A stretch of DNA of 47,438 nt from Entomohabitans teleogrylli (GTDB taxonomy: Bacteria; Pseudomonadota; Gammaproteobacteria; Enterobacterales; Enterobacteriaceae): contig NZ_KQ947381.1 in the NCBI RefSeq assembly GCF_001484765.1, positions 1 through 47,438 of the forward strand, written 5' to 3'. Made by a program: the position numbers and the translations under genes. Positions 8,613 through 18,793 of the stretch are shown piece by piece. The notes under the pieces were generated by a model. That model saw nothing but the letters and a program-made list of their open reading frames with translations, did no database searches and was not told the DNA's origin. The stretch's first letter is position 1. Every line of letters begins with the position of its first letter.

Positions 8613-10037
8613 TTATCTCGCGTTATGGCGCGCCGCCTCATACGCTTTCAGCGTTGCGTTACGCGCCTGTTGATGGTCAACAATCGGACGCGGCCAGTCG
8701 AGGGTTTCCCCGCGTTTGTCCGCCCACACCCAGGGTTGATGAATCGCTTTGCCGGGAATATGGCGCAGCGCCGGTATCCACTGGCGAATAAACGCCCCAT
8801 CCGGGTCAAAGCGTTCCCCCTGGGTGGTGGGGTTGAAAATACGAAAATAGGGCGCGGCATCGGTACCGGTAGACGCCGCCCACTGCCAGCCGCCATTATT
8901 GGCCGCCAGATCCCCGTCAATCAACCGGGACATAAAATAACGTTCCCCGAGACGCCAGTCGATAAGTAAGTCTTTAACCAGAAAACTGGCCACAATCATC
9001 CGCAGCCGGTTATGCATCCATCCGGTCTGGTTAAGCTGGCGCATGGCAGCGTCAACAATCGGAAAACCGGTGCGCCCCTGTTGCCAGGCCGTCAGTTGCG
9101 CCTCGTCGTTCCGCCAGGCGACCCGATCGGTCCACGGCTGGAAAGGCTGATGGCAACACAGGCGCGGGTACGCCACCAGCAAATGGCGGTAGAACTCGCG
9201 CCAGATCAGTTCATTGAGCCAGATACTGCCCGCCTGGCCCAGCAGGGCACCGGGCTGTTCGCGCAACAGGCGATGCAGACACTGCTGCGGGGAAAGGACG
9301 CCGGTCGCCAGGTAAGGGGACAGCAAACTGGTGCCCTGGCGGTCCGGAAAATCGCGCTCAACCTCATAGTCCTGAGCCTGATTACGACAGAACCGGCGCA
9401 GCCGTTCGATGGCCGCCGCTTCACCGGCCGGAAATAATGCCTCATCGACCGCTTCCTGCGGGTAGTCAAACGGCGCTGGCGGCGGTGTGGGCCCGGCGCT
9501 GGCGTGACGCCGGGCCGGCGCCGGCAGGCAATCGGCGATCCCTTCCTGCAGACGACGTAAAAACGCTTTACTGAAAGGGGTAAAAACCCGGTACATCTCC
9601 TGATTACCGGTCGTTACACTGCCCGGGGGCAGTATCACGCTGTCATGAAACCCCTGGCAGACCACCGTACGCGCCAGCGCTTTTTCCAGCGCCGCGTCAC
9701 GGCGCTGTTCGTTGAGTTCATACTGGTAGTTATAGAACAGCGCATCGACATGATGCTGGCGGCAGAATAGCGCAATGTCGCTCACCGCCGTGCTGAAATC
9801 CGCTGTCTGGTAGCTGTACAGCGGGATATTACGCTGCGCCAGTTCATGGTGCAGATGCTGTAAATTACGCTGAATAAACGCCGCCTGACGCGGCGCCATC
9901 TCGTGGCTACGCCACTGCGCCGGGGTGGCGATATACAGCGCCAGCACCCGGGCTTGTGGGTCGCGGCAGGCGGCGCTGAGTGCCGGGTTGTCGTGCAGCC
10001 GTAAATCATTTCGCAACCAGACCAGATGAGTGGCCAT
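8613..10037 (-). CDS. phr: deoxyribodipyrimidine photolyase (class I CPD)
   Basis: 474 residues, against 472 in E. coli. It splits cyclobutane pyrimidine dimers using blue light, with FAD as catalyst and a folate antenna. The N-terminal antenna domain begins THLVWLRNDLRLHDNPALS. The C-terminal FAD domain shows WLNELIWREFYRHLL, GRTGFPIVDAAMRQL, TGWMHNRLRMIVASFLVKD and the Trp-rich GGWQWAASTGTDAAPYFRIF. The frame is open further upstream, but the ATG at 10037 matches the family N-terminus and follows AGGGAGA. ybgA ends 13 nt upstream, so ybgA-phr is one operon, as in E. coli. Confidence 0.97.
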   Translation of the reverse strand: MATHLVWLRNDLRLHDNPALSAACRDPQARVLALYIATPAQWRSHEMAPRQAAFIQRNLQHLHHELAQRNIPLYSYQTADFSTAVSDIALFCRQHHVDALFYNYQYELNEQRRDAALEKALARTVVCQGFHDSVILPPGSVTTGNQEMYRVFTPFSKAFLRRLQEGIADCLPAPARRHASAGPTPPPAPFDYPQEAVDEALFPAGEAAAIERLRRFCRNQAQDYEVERDFPDRQGTSLLSPYLATGVLSPQQCLHRLLREQPGALLGQAGSIWLNELIWREFYRHLLVAYPRLCCHQPFQPWTDRVAWRNDEAQLTAWQQGRTGFPIVDAAMRQLNQTGWMHNRLRMIVASFLVKDLLIDWRLGERYFMSRLIDGDLAANNGGWQWAASTGTDAAPYFRIFNPTTQGERFDPDGAFIRQWIPALRHIPGKAIHQPWVWADKRGETLDWPRPIVDHQQARNATLKAYEAARHNAR

Positions 10038-10050
10038 ATTTCTCCCTGAA

Positions 10051-11010
10051 TCAATAGCCATAGCGCAGGCGCAGTGCCTCCGGGTATGGCTCAAAATAGC
10101 GCTGCTGCGCCAGATACGGATCAGGATATTCTGACAGATAATGTTTTAACAGCGCGATAGGCGCCAGCAGCGGTTGCGTCCCCTCGCGGTAACGCAGGAT
10201 CAGCGTCGCCAGCTCCTGGCGCTGGCGGGTGTTGAGCCGTTTGCGGAAATAGCCCTGAATATGCATCAACACATTGGTGTGGTTACGGCGCGTGGCCTGA
10301 TGCGCCAGCAGTTGCATCAGGCGCAACCGGTATTCATTAAACCACGCCCCGGGATCCTGCCACTGATGGATAGCCGCCACAAAGCGCCCCAGTTCCCGGT
10401 ATAACGGCTGGGAATGGGCCAGCAGCAGCAGTTTATAGCGACTGTGAAACGCCAGCAGTTCGTGGCGCTTCAGCCCGGCGCGGCGCAGTTGATTCAGCTC
10501 GTGCAGAGCGCAAATCCGCTCAATAAAATTCTCGCGGATCGCCGGATCGTGCAGCCGGCCATCCTCCTCTACCGGTAGCCAGGGAAATTGTTGCATCAGT
10601 TGGGCGGTGAACAGCCCGGTACCGACCTTGCGGTTATTGCTGCCCTGCTCATCGTAAACCCGCACCCGCTCCATCCCGCAACTGGGCGATTTGGCGCATA
10701 CCACATAGCCGCACAAATGCGCCATATGGCTCACGGCCTGGCGCGACAAGCTGTTCATGGCGGCGCTGAGATCCCCCGGCTGGCCGTTGCTGAAACGCAG
10801 CGCGATATTCCCTTCTGCGGCGCTGCGCACCAGCCGCAATGCCGGGCGCGGCGTGGGTAAACCGATAGCCATTTCCGGACACAGCGGTTCGAAACGCACC
10901 CAGGGCGCCAGCTCTTCGACGGCGAACGCCAGCCGTTTATGGCCGCCGTCAAAGCGTACCGCCTCCCCCAGTAAACAAGCGCTGATACCGACGGGTATTT
11001 TCTCGCTCAT
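10051..11010 (-). CDS. ybgA: DUF523-DUF1722 two-domain protein, long form of YbgA
   Basis: 319 residues. The C-terminal part (about 185-315, HELLAFHSRYKLLLLAHSQP onward) is DUF1722, the only domain in the 169-residue E. coli YbgA. The N-terminal part (1 to about 150) is DUF523, with three conserved cysteines in their usual contexts: Cys12 (ISACLLG), Cys44 (PLCPEMAIGLP) and Cys111 (AKSPSCG). In the DUF523 enzyme TudS, a thiouracil desulfidase, the equivalent cysteines hold a [4Fe-4S] cluster; that link is family knowledge, and the activity of this protein is not known. It sits 13 nt upstream of phr. A role connected with light-damaged or sulfur-containing bases is only a guess. Confidence 0.9.
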   Translation of the reverse strand: MSEKIPVGISACLLGEAVRFDGGHKRLAFAVEELAPWVRFEPLCPEMAIGLPTPRPALRLVRSAAEGNIALRFSNGQPGDLSAAMNSLSRQAVSHMAHLCGYVVCAKSPSCGMERVRVYDEQGSNNRKVGTGLFTAQLMQQFPWLPVEEDGRLHDPAIRENFIERICALHELNQLRRAGLKRHELLAFHSRYKLLLLAHSQPLYRELGRFVAAIHQWQDPGAWFNEYRLRLMQLLAHQATRRNHTNVLMHIQGYFRKRLNTRQRQELATLILRYREGTQPLLAPIALLKHYLSEYPDPYLAQQRYFEPYPEALRLRYGY

Positions 11011-11082
11011 GGTTCTTCCTCCACACCTGTACTTCCGTTAAGTGTAGCCAGAACCCGCTAAGCGGCGCCGGGGTATAGAAAC

Positions 11083-11109
11083 AAAAAGGGCCACCCTTGC
11101 GGATAGCCC
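11083..11109 (-). terminator. terminator of ybfA
   Basis: On the minus strand GGGCTATCC-GCAA-GGGTGGCCC forms a 9-bp stem with G-U pairs and a tetraloop, followed by TTTTT. It is located 22 nt after the ybfA stop. Confidence 0.75.
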
Positions 11110-11131
11110 CATTTCGCTCGCTGCACGTCGC

Positions 11132-11338
11132 TTAGTAGAAGTCGCCGGAAGCCTGTTCCGCCTGCTCCATCCACACCGGTTTGTTGCTGGTCTTCGACCA
11201 CACCCGATGCAGGTAGCTGTAATAGCGGGACCGGTCTTTCCAGAACAGCATCACCGGCAGCGCCCCAACCCCTGCCACCACCACAAAGGCGCGACGCAGG
11301 AAGATTTGATAGCCAGGATATGCTTTATACATCGTCAT
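11132..11338 (-). CDS. ybfA: small membrane-associated protein YbfA (DUF2517)
   Basis: 68 residues. The sequence FLRRAF..., then [20 protein letters not shown], then [12 protein letters not shown] and final GDFY, matches E. coli YbfA closely. It has one hydrophobic segment (about 16-33) that could span the membrane. An in-frame ATG at 11362 exists, but the start at 11338 is preceded by AAGGGGAGA and gives exactly the E. coli length. It is divergent from kdpFABC, as in E. coli, and shares the intergenic region with the kdp promoter. The function is unknown. Confidence 0.9.
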   Translation of the reverse strand: MTMYKAYPGYQIFLRRAFVVVAGVGALPVMLFWKDRSRYYSYLHRVWSKTSNKPVWMEQAEQASGDFY

Positions 11339-11545
11339 AGTTTTCTCCCCTTCGATTGGCAACCGGCGAAGCGCGCCGGAAAAATGAAATACCTTAACTG
11401 GTGAAAATTTTACCGCTTTGGATGAAAATTTACTACTCCTCCGACCACTTTATTGACTCTTTTTGGGCGACTTTTTCTGAATTCACGTTGCAAAGTTACG
11501 AAATAGTTAAATTAAAACTAACCATTAGTTAAATCATGGATTTGG

Positions 11546-11567
11546 TTTTTATACTTTTTTTACACCC
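11546..11567 (+). promoter_or_regulatory. KdpE operator of kdpFABC
   Basis: The run TTTATACTTTTTTTACACC within 11546-11567 matches the T-rich KdpE site that I recall upstream of E. coli kdpFABC. It ends 13 nt before the predicted -35 box. Phosphorylated KdpE binding here should activate kdp transcription when K+ is low. Confidence 0.8.
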
Positions 11568-11580
11568 GCACGCTCAATTT

Positions 11581-11610
11581 TTGCGAAATCTTTGCAGCCA
11601 ATTTTCTACT
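11581..11610 (+). promoter_or_regulatory. kdpFABC promoter
   Basis: TTGCGA (11581-11586) as -35 and TCTACT (11605-11610) as -10, with an 18-bp spacer. It lies directly downstream of the KdpE site and about 35 nt before kdpF. The poor -10 fits a promoter that depends on an activator. Confidence 0.6.
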
Positions 11611-11645
11611 CTCACCGCATCCCAATAAAACCACGGAGGTGGATG

Positions 11646-11735
11646 GTGAGTATCACTGTGATTAGCGGGGTGGTGCTGGTGTTCCTGTTACTGGGCTACC
11701 TGTTTTACGCTCTGATTAATGCGGAGGCGTTCTGA
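11646..11735 (+). CDS. kdpF: K+-transporting ATPase small subunit KdpF
   Basis: A 29-residue single-span membrane peptide ending [17 protein letters not shown], nearly the same as E. coli KdpF. It stabilises the KdpFABC complex at the inner membrane. I chose the GTG at 11646, as in E. coli, because GGAGG lies about 7 nt upstream; an ATG one codon earlier (11643) is also possible. The stop overlaps the kdpA start by one base (TGATG). Confidence 0.93.
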   Translation: MSITVISGVVLVFLLLGYLFYALINAEAF

Positions 11736-13420
11736 TGGCCGCCAGCGCATTTTTGCTTATCGCCAGCTTTCTGCTGGCGCTGTTTATTCTCGCCAGGCCG
11801 CTGGGGAACGTGCTGGCCCGGCTGATTTACGGCGAGTCGCTACCGGGAACCCGGCGCCTGGAAAGCGTCCTCTGGCGCCTGGCCGGCGGCACACCGCAGG
11901 AGATGAACTGGCGCCAGTATCTGCTGGCGATTTTGCTGTTTAATGCTCTCGGGCTACTCCTGCTGTTGGCGATTCTGCTCGGCCAGGGCGCGCTGCCCCT
12001 CAACCCGCAGCAACTGCCCGGCCTGTCATGGCATCTGGCGCTCAATACCGCCGTCAGTTTTGTCACCAATACTAACTGGCAGGCATACAGCGGGGAAACC
12101 ACGCTCAGCTATTTCAGTCAGATTGTCGGGCTGACGGTGCAAAACTTTCTCTCCGCCGCCACCGGTATTGCCGTGGTCTTCGCCCTGATTCGTGGCTTCA
12201 CCCGCCATAACGCAGGTACCCTGGGCAACGCCTGGGCGGATATCACCCGGGTAACGCTATGGGTACTGGTGCCGATCGCGCTGGTGATCGCCCTGTTGTT
12301 TATCCAGCAGGGGACGCTCCAGAATCTGCTGCCTTACCAGCCGGCGACCACCCTCGAAGGCGCTCAGCAGCTCCTGCCGATGGGACCGGTCGCCTCACAG
12401 GAGGCCATTAAAATGCTCGGCACCAACGGCGGCGGTTTTTTTAACGCCAACTCAGCCCACCCGTTTGAAAATCCCACCGCGCTGACCAACCTGGTGCAGA
12501 TGCTGGCCATTTTCCTGATCCCCGCCGCGCTGTGTTTCGCTTTTGGCGAAGCCTGCGGCGACCAGCGCCAGGGGCGCGTCATTCTGTGGGCGATGACGGC
12601 AATCTTCGTTATCTGCGCGGCGCTGACGATGGCGGCGGAAGTGCGCGGTAATCCCCATTTTCTGGCCCTCGGCGCCGACAGCGCCGTCAATATGGAAGGG
12701 AAAGAGAGCCGCTTCGGGGTGCTGGTCAGCAGTCTGTATGCGGTAGTCACCACTGCCGCCTCGTGCGGCGCCGTCAACGCCATGCACGACTCCTTTACCG
12801 CCCTCGGCGGCCTGATCCCGCTGTGGCTGATGCAAATCGGCGAAGTGGTGTTCGGCGGCGTCGGCTCCGGGCTGTACGGCATGCTGCTGTTCGTACTGCT
12901 GGCGGTATTTATCGCCGGGCTGATGATTGGCCGTACCCCGGAATATCTCGGCAAAAAGATTGATGTGCGCGAGATGAAAATGACCGCGCTGGCCATCCTG
13001 GTGACTCCGACGCTGGTGCTGCTGGGCAGCGCGCTGGCGATGATGACCGAGGCCGGACGCAGCGCCATATTTAACCCCGGCCCACACGGTTTCAGCGAAG
13101 TGCTGTACGCCGTCTCCTCCGCTGCCAACAACAACGGCAGCGCCTTTGCCGGGCTGAGCGCCAGTACACCGTTCTGGAACCTGCTGCTGGCGGCGTGCAT
13201 GCTGATCGGCCGCTTTGCGGTGATCGCCCCTGTGCTGGCGATTGCCGGCTCGCTGGTCGCCAAAACCGCCCAGCCCCCCTCCCCCGGTACTCTGCCAACC
13301 GGTGGACCGCTGTTTGTCGGATTGTTGATCGGTACCGTGCTGCTGGTGGGCGCGCTGACCTTTATTCCCGCGCTGGCGCTGGGCCCGGTGGCGGAACATT
13401 TAATGCTGATTCACGGTTGA
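11735..13420 (+). CDS. kdpA: K+-transporting ATPase channel-like subunit KdpA
   Basis: 561 residues (E. coli 557), with about ten membrane spans. It belongs to the superfamily of K+ transporters and carries four degenerate selectivity-filter loops, seen as [45 protein letters not shown] and [13 protein letters not shown]. KdpA binds and passes K+ into the intersubunit tunnel that leads to KdpB. It starts within the kdpF stop codon and is followed by kdpB after 16 nt. No interruption was seen. Confidence 0.98.
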   Translation: MAASAFLLIASFLLALFILARPLGNVLARLIYGESLPGTRRLESVLWRLAGGTPQEMNWRQYLLAILLFNALGLLLLLAILLGQGALPLNPQQLPGLSWHLALNTAVSFVTNTNWQAYSGETTLSYFSQIVGLTVQNFLSAATGIAVVFALIRGFTRHNAGTLGNAWADITRVTLWVLVPIALVIALLFIQQGTLQNLLPYQPATTLEGAQQLLPMGPVASQEAIKMLGTNGGGFFNANSAHPFENPTALTNLVQMLAIFLIPAALCFAFGEACGDQRQGRVILWAMTAIFVICAALTMAAEVRGNPHFLALGADSAVNMEGKESRFGVLVSSLYAVVTTAASCGAVNAMHDSFTALGGLIPLWLMQIGEVVFGGVGSGLYGMLLFVLLAVFIAGLMIGRTPEYLGKKIDVREMKMTALAILVTPTLVLLGSALAMMTEAGRSAIFNPGPHGFSEVLYAVSSAANNNGSAFAGLSASTPFWNLLLAACMLIGRFAVIAPVLAIAGSLVAKTAQPPSPGTLPTGGPLFVGLLIGTVLLVGALTFIPALALGPVAEHLMLIHG

Positions 13421-13436
13421 ATCCGGAGTAGTCAAG

Positions 13437-15485
13437 ATGAGTCGTAAATCGATTGCGCTGTTTGAACCTGCGCTACTGCGCCAGTCAGTGGCTGACGCGT
13501 TTAAAAAACTCAGTCCACGGGTGCAGTGGCGCAACCCGGTGATGTTTATTGTCTGGCTGGGCAGCGTACTGACCACCCTGCTGGCGCTGGCCATGGCCGC
13601 CGGCCTGCTATCCGGCAGCGCCTGGTTTAGCGGCGCTATCGCCCTGTGGCTGTGGTTTACCGTGCTGTTCGCCAATGTTGCCGAAGCGCTGGCGGAAGGG
13701 CGCAGCAAAGCCCAGGCCAACAGCCTGAAAGGGGTGAAAACAACCGGCCAGGCGCGCCGGCTTAACGCCCCGCGCCACGATGCCCGGGTGGAACTGATCC
13801 CGGCCAGCGAGCTGCGCAAGGGAGACATCGTGCTGGTGGAAGCCGGGGATATTATTCCCTGCGACGGCGAAGTCCTCGAAGGCGGCGCATCGGTGGATGA
13901 AAGCGCCATTACCGGCGAATCGGCGCCGGTGATCCGCGAATCCGGCGGCGACTTCGCCTCGGTGACCGGCGGCACGCGCATTCTCTCCGACTGGCTGGTT
14001 GTCCAGTGCAGCGTCAACCCGGGCGAAACTTTCCTCGACCGGATGATCGCCATGGTGGAGGGGGCGCAGCGGCGCAAAACCCCCAATGAAATCGCCCTGA
14101 CCATTCTACTGGTGGCCCTGACCATTGTGTTCCTGCTGGCGACCACCACCCTGTGGCCCTTCTCACTGTACGGCGGTACGGCGGTCAGCGTCACGGTGCT
14201 GGTCGCCCTGCTGGTCTGCCTGATCCCCACCACCATCGGCGGGCTGTTGTCGGCCATCGGCGTCGCGGGGATGAGCCGCATGCTGGGGGCCAACGTCATC
14301 GCCACCAGCGGCCGCGCGGTTGAAGCCGCCGGCGATGTCGATGTGCTGCTGCTGGATAAGACTGGCACCATCACCCTCGGTAACCGCCAGGCGGCGGCCT
14401 TTTTACCGGCGCCGGGGGTCGACGAGCAACAACTGGCCGACGCCGCGCAGTTGTCTTCACTGGCGGATGAAACCCCGGAAGGGCGCAGTATTGTGGTGCT
14501 GGCCAAACAGAAGTTCAATCTGCGCGAGCGCGACCTTCAGAGTCTGCATGCCACCTTTGTCCCTTTTACCGCCCAGACCCGTATGAGCGGCATCAATATC
14601 GACCAGCGCATGATCCGCAAAGGCTCGGTGGACGCCATTCGCCGTCACGTGGAAGCTAACGGCGGCCACTTCCCGGCGCAGGTGGACAGCCATGTGGAAA
14701 ATGTCGCGCGCCAGGGCGGTACGCCGCTGGTGGTGGCGGAAGGCGCCCGGGTGCTGGGGGTGATAGCCCTGAAAGATATCGTCAAAGGCGGTATTAAAGA
14801 GCGCTTCGCCCAGTTGCGCCAGATGGGGATCAAAACCGTGATGATCACCGGCGATAACCGGCTGACCGCCGCGGCCATCGCCGCCGAAGCGGGTGTGGAC
14901 GACTTCTTAGCCGAAGCCACCCCGGAGGCTAAGCTGGCGCTCATTCGCCAGTACCAGTCCGAAGGCCGCCTGGTGGCCATGACCGGCGACGGCACCAACG
15001 ACGCCCCGGCGCTGGCCCAGGCCGATGTGGCGGTGGCGATGAATTCCGGTACCCAGGCCGCCAAAGAGGCCGGCAATATGGTGGATTTGGACTCCAATCC
15101 CACCAAGCTGATTGAAGTGGTGCATATCGGTAAACAGATGCTGATGACCCGCGGTTCGCTGACCACCTTCAGTATCGCCAACGATGTGGCGAAATACTTC
15201 GCGATCATTCCGGCGGCGTTTGCCGCGACGTATCCGCAACTGAATGCCCTTAACGTCATGCACCTGCACTCGCCGGCCTCGGCAATCCTCAGCGCGGTGA
15301 TATTTAATGCGCTGATCATTATTTTCCTGATCCCGCTGGCGCTGCGCGGCGTCAGTTACCGGCCGCTCAGCGCCGCGGCCATGCTGCGCCGCAACCTGTG
15401 GCTATATGGACTGGGCGGTCTGCTGGCGCCGTTTGCCGGTATCAAAATCATCGATGTTGCGCTGACGCTGGCGCATCTGGTGTAA
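13437..15485 (+). CDS. kdpB: K+-transporting P-type ATPase subunit KdpB
   Basis: 682 residues, the same length as E. coli KdpB. This is the ATP-hydrolysing subunit of the KdpFABC pump. The phosphorylation motif DKTGT has Asp307, the actuator loop TGES has Ser162 (the residue phosphorylated for inhibition in E. coli), and the hinge motif [13 protein letters not shown] is intact. The nucleotide-binding domain includes the KGSVDAI segment. The seven expected membrane segments flank these domains. It is second of the large subunits in kdpFABC, with close spacing on both sides. Confidence 0.98.
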   Translation: MSRKSIALFEPALLRQSVADAFKKLSPRVQWRNPVMFIVWLGSVLTTLLALAMAAGLLSGSAWFSGAIALWLWFTVLFANVAEALAEGRSKAQANSLKGVKTTGQARRLNAPRHDARVELIPASELRKGDIVLVEAGDIIPCDGEVLEGGASVDESAITGESAPVIRESGGDFASVTGGTRILSDWLVVQCSVNPGETFLDRMIAMVEGAQRRKTPNEIALTILLVALTIVFLLATTTLWPFSLYGGTAVSVTVLVALLVCLIPTTIGGLLSAIGVAGMSRMLGANVIATSGRAVEAAGDVDVLLLDKTGTITLGNRQAAAFLPAPGVDEQQLADAAQLSSLADETPEGRSIVVLAKQKFNLRERDLQSLHATFVPFTAQTRMSGINIDQRMIRKGSVDAIRRHVEANGGHFPAQVDSHVENVARQGGTPLVVAEGARVLGVIALKDIVKGGIKERFAQLRQMGIKTVMITGDNRLTAAAIAAEAGVDDFLAEATPEAKLALIRQYQSEGRLVAMTGDGTNDAPALAQADVAVAMNSGTQAAKEAGNMVDLDSNPTKLIEVVHIGKQMLMTRGSLTTFSIANDVAKYFAIIPAAFAATYPQLNALNVMHLHSPASAILSAVIFNALIIIFLIPLALRGVSYRPLSAAAMLRRNLWLYGLGGLLAPFAGIKIIDVALTLAHLV

Positions 15486-15508
15486 GTCGATTTCAGGAGC
15501 TTTTTCAA

Positions 15509-16084
15509 ATGGCTATGCTACGTCCCGCTATACTTTTATTAATTATCCTGACGCTGGTCACCGGCGGGCTCTATCCGCTGGTCACCACCCTGCTCGGCCA
15601 GTGGTGGTTTCCCGCCAGCGCCAACGGTTCGCTGCTGCGGATTAACGGTGAGATTCGCGGTTCGGCGCTGATCGGCCAGGCGTTCAGCAGCGAAAAATAT
15701 TTCCATGGCCGCCCGTCGGCAACGGCGCAGAGCCCGTATAATCCCATGGCCTCCGGCGGCAGTAATCTGGCGGGCAGTAACCCGGCGCTGGATAACCAGG
15801 TGGCGCAGCGGGTTGCCGCGCTGCGGGCCGCCAATCCGCAGGCCAGCGGCGAGGTGCCGGTGGAGCTGGTGACCGCATCGGCCAGCGGTCTGGATCCGCA
15901 AATTTCTCCCGCCGCCGCCGACTGGCAGTTGCCGCGGGTCGCCCGCGCCCGGCAATTACCGCAACAGCAGGTGGCGCAGTTGGTCGCCGATAACACCCGC
16001 CGCCCGCTGCTGCCGTTTATCGGCCAGCCGGTGGTCAACGTGGTCAAACTGAATATGGCGCTGGATGCACTACAGGCCCATTAA
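15509..16084 (+). CDS. kdpC: K+-transporting ATPase subunit KdpC
   Basis: 191 residues (E. coli 190). One N-terminal membrane span ([20 protein letters not shown]) and a periplasmic domain with [27 protein letters not shown] and [14 protein letters not shown], all KdpC hallmarks. It helps assemble and stabilise the KdpFABC pump. The ATG at 15509 has CAGGAG upstream and gives the family N-terminus; the frame is open earlier inside kdpB but without similarity. kdpD follows after 15 nt. Confidence 0.97.
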   Translation: MAMLRPAILLLIILTLVTGGLYPLVTTLLGQWWFPASANGSLLRINGEIRGSALIGQAFSSEKYFHGRPSATAQSPYNPMASGGSNLAGSNPALDNQVAQRVAALRAANPQASGEVPVELVTASASGLDPQISPAAADWQLPRVARARQLPQQQVAQLVADNTRRPLLPFIGQPVVNVVKLNMALDALQAH

Positions 16085-16099
16085 CGGGAACAGAAAGGA

Positions 16100-18793
16100 A
16101 TGGCGATAACCGACGAGCCCGCCCGTCCGGATCCGGATCGCCTGCTGGAGCAGGCGAAACCGCCGACGCGCGGCAAACTGAAAATCTTCTTTGGCGCCTG
16201 CGCCGGGGTGGGTAAAACCTGGGCCATGCTTCAGGAAGCCCGACGCCTGCGCGCCCAGGGGCTGAATATTCTGGTCGGGGTGGTGGAGACCCACGGCCGC
16301 CAGGAGACCGCCGCCCTGCTTGAAGGGCTGACGATCCTGCCCGCCAGGCGCATTCATCACCGCGGGCGGCTGGTGCAGGAATTCGACATCGACGCCGCGC
16401 TGGCCCGCAATCCAGCGCTGATCCTGATGGACGAACTGGCCCACAGCAACGCTCCCGGCTCACGCCATCCCAAACGCTGGCAGGATGTCGAAGAGCTGCT
16501 GGAGGCGGGCATTGACGTTTTTACCACCGTTAACGTTCAACATCTGGAAAGCCTCAATGACGTAGTGGGCGGGGTGACCGGTATTCAGGTCCGGGAAACC
16601 GTGCCCGACCCGATTTTCGATTCCGCCGACGATGTGGTGCTGGTAGACCTGCCTCCCGACGATCTGCGTCAGCGGCTGCATGACGGCAAAGTCTATATCG
16701 CTGGCCAGGCGGAACGCGCCATCGAACACTTCTTTCGCAAAGGTAACCTGATCGCCCTGCGTGAACTGGCCCTGCGCCGTACCGCCGATCGGGTGGATGA
16801 CCAGATGCGCGCCTGGCGCGATAACCAGGGTCAGGAAAAAGTCTGGCATACCCGGGACGCGATTCTGTTGTGTATCGGCCATGGGCCGGGCAATGAAAAG
16901 CTGGTGCGTACCGCCGCCCGACTGGCGGCCCGGCTGGGTAGCGTCTGGCATGCGGTGTATGTGGAAACCCCGCGCCTGCACCGCCTGGCGGAACCCCGGC
17001 GCCGCAGGGTGCTCAGCGCTCTGCACCTCGCCCAGGAGCTGGGGGCCGAAACCGCCACCCTCTCCGATCCGTCTGAAGTCCGGGCGCTGGCGCGCTACGC
17101 CCGCGAGCATAACCTCGGTAAGATTGTCATCGGCCGCCGCCCGGTCCGGCGCTGGTGGCATCAGGACAGCTTCGCCGATCGGCTGGCGCGCCGGGCGCCG
17201 GACCTCGATCTGCTGGTGGTGGCGCTGGAAGAGAAAACGGCGCCAGCCAGCAGCAGCGCGCCGGATACGCGCAGTTTTTCCGAGCGCTGGCGCGTTCAGT
17301 TACGCGGTATGGCGGTGGCGGTCCTGCTCTGCGCCCTGATAACCCTGGTCGCCAGCCAGTGGTTAACCGGCTTTGACGCCACCAACCTGGTGATGCTGTA
17401 TCTGCTGGGGGTGGTGGTGGTAGCGCTGTTCTGGGGCCGCTGGCCGTCGGTGCTGGCCACGGTGATTAACGTCGCCAGTTTCGATCTGTTTTTTATCGCT
17501 CCGCGCGGCACCCTCGCAGTGTCGGACGTGCAGTATTTGCTGACCTTCGCGGTGATGCTGTCCGTCGGGCTGATTATCGGTAACCTGACCGCCGGCGTAC
17601 GCTATCAGGCGCGGGTGGCCCGCTACCGCGAGCAGCGCACCCGCCACCTGTATGAAATGTCGAAAGCGCTGGCGGTTACCCGTTCGCTCCAGGATATCGC
17701 CCGCACCTGCGGCTACTTCATCAATAACAGTTTCCAGGCCCGCAGCCAGCTACTGGTGCCGGATGCCCACGGCCAGCTACAGGCGCTGATCGCCGAGCGC
17801 GGGGTACAAAACTGGGATGCCGCCATTGCCCGCTGGAGCTTTGACAAAGGCCAGCCCGCCGGCGCCGGCACCGATACGCTACCCGGCACGCCATGGCAGA
17901 TCCTGCCGCTCAAGGCCGGCGGCAAAACCCACGGTCTACTGATCGTCGAGCCCTCTAACCTGCGGCAATTGATGGTTCCGGAACAGCAGCGCCTGCTGGA
18001 AACCTTCACACTGTTGCTCGCCACCGCCCTTGAGCGCCTGGCGCTGACCGAAAGCGAAGAGCAGGCGCGGCTGGCCAGTGAGCGCGAACAGGTGAGAAAC
18101 TCCCTGCTGGCGGCGCTGTCCCACGATCTGCGCACCCCGCTCACCGTGTTGTTCGGCCAGGCGGAGATTCTGACGCTCGATCTGGCGAGCGTAGGCTCGC
18201 CATATGCCCCGCAGGCCAGCGAAATCCGCCAGCACATCCTGAATACCACCCGGCTGGTGAATAACCTGCTCGACATGGCGCGTATCCAGTCCGGGGGATT
18301 CAGCCTGCGCAAAGAGTGGCTGACCCTTGAAGAGCTGGTGGGCAGCGCCCTGAAGATGCTGGAGCCGGGTTTTAGCGGCCGTCATATCGCGCTGGATTTG
18401 CCGGACCCGCTGACCCTGATCCACGTCGACGGGCCGCTGTTCGAGCGGGTGTTAATCAATCTGCTGGAAAACGCCTGGAAATACGCCGGGCCGCAGGCGC
18501 AGATCGGTATAAGCGCCCGCCAGGGCCAGCAGTTGCTCGATCTGGAAGTCTGGGACAGCGGGCCGGGGATCCCCGCCGGCCAGGAGCAGGCAATATTTGA
18601 CAAATTCTCCCGCGGCAGCAAAGAATCAGCGATACCCGGCGTCGGCCTGGGGCTGGCGATTTGCCGGGCGATTGTCGAAGTCCACGGCGGCACTATCTAT
18701 GCCGGTAATCGCCCGGAGGGCGGCGCCAGCTTTCACGTGCGCCTGCCCCAGCAGACGCCCCCGGACCTGGATGAGATTAACGAGGCGATGTGA
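16100..18793 (+). CDS. kdpD: K+/turgor sensor histidine kinase KdpD
   Basis: 897 residues (E. coli 894). N-terminal KdpD domain with Walker A GACAGVGKT (residues 32-40) and LILMDELAHSNAPGSRHPKR; a USP-like domain at about 245-370; four membrane spans around 400-500 including TNLVMLYLLGVVVVALFWGR; a GAF-like region; then the kinase core with His675 in ALSHDLRTPLTV, the N-box NLLENAWKYAG, DSGPGIP and GVGLGLAIC. It phosphorylates KdpE when K+ is limiting. The stop overlaps the kdpE start (ATGTGATT), giving translational coupling. Confidence 0.98.
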   Translation: MAITDEPARPDPDRLLEQAKPPTRGKLKIFFGACAGVGKTWAMLQEARRLRAQGLNILVGVVETHGRQETAALLEGLTILPARRIHHRGRLVQEFDIDAALARNPALILMDELAHSNAPGSRHPKRWQDVEELLEAGIDVFTTVNVQHLESLNDVVGGVTGIQVRETVPDPIFDSADDVVLVDLPPDDLRQRLHDGKVYIAGQAERAIEHFFRKGNLIALRELALRRTADRVDDQMRAWRDNQGQEKVWHTRDAILLCIGHGPGNEKLVRTAARLAARLGSVWHAVYVETPRLHRLAEPRRRRVLSALHLAQELGAETATLSDPSEVRALARYAREHNLGKIVIGRRPVRRWWHQDSFADRLARRAPDLDLLVVALEEKTAPASSSAPDTRSFSERWRVQLRGMAVAVLLCALITLVASQWLTGFDATNLVMLYLLGVVVVALFWGRWPSVLATVINVASFDLFFIAPRGTLAVSDVQYLLTFAVMLSVGLIIGNLTAGVRYQARVARYREQRTRHLYEMSKALAVTRSLQDIARTCGYFINNSFQARSQLLVPDAHGQLQALIAERGVQNWDAAIARWSFDKGQPAGAGTDTLPGTPWQILPLKAGGKTHGLLIVEPSNLRQLMVPEQQRLLETFTLLLATALERLALTESEEQARLASEREQVRNSLLAALSHDLRTPLTVLFGQAEILTLDLASVGSPYAPQASEIRQHILNTTRLVNNLLDMARIQSGGFSLRKEWLTLEELVGSALKMLEPGFSGRHIALDLPDPLTLIHVDGPLFERVLINLLENAWKYAGPQAQIGISARQGQQLLDLEVWDSGPGIPAGQEQAIFDKFSRGSKESAIPGVGLGLAICRAIVEVHGGTIYAGNRPEGGASFHVRLPQQTPPDLDEINEAM

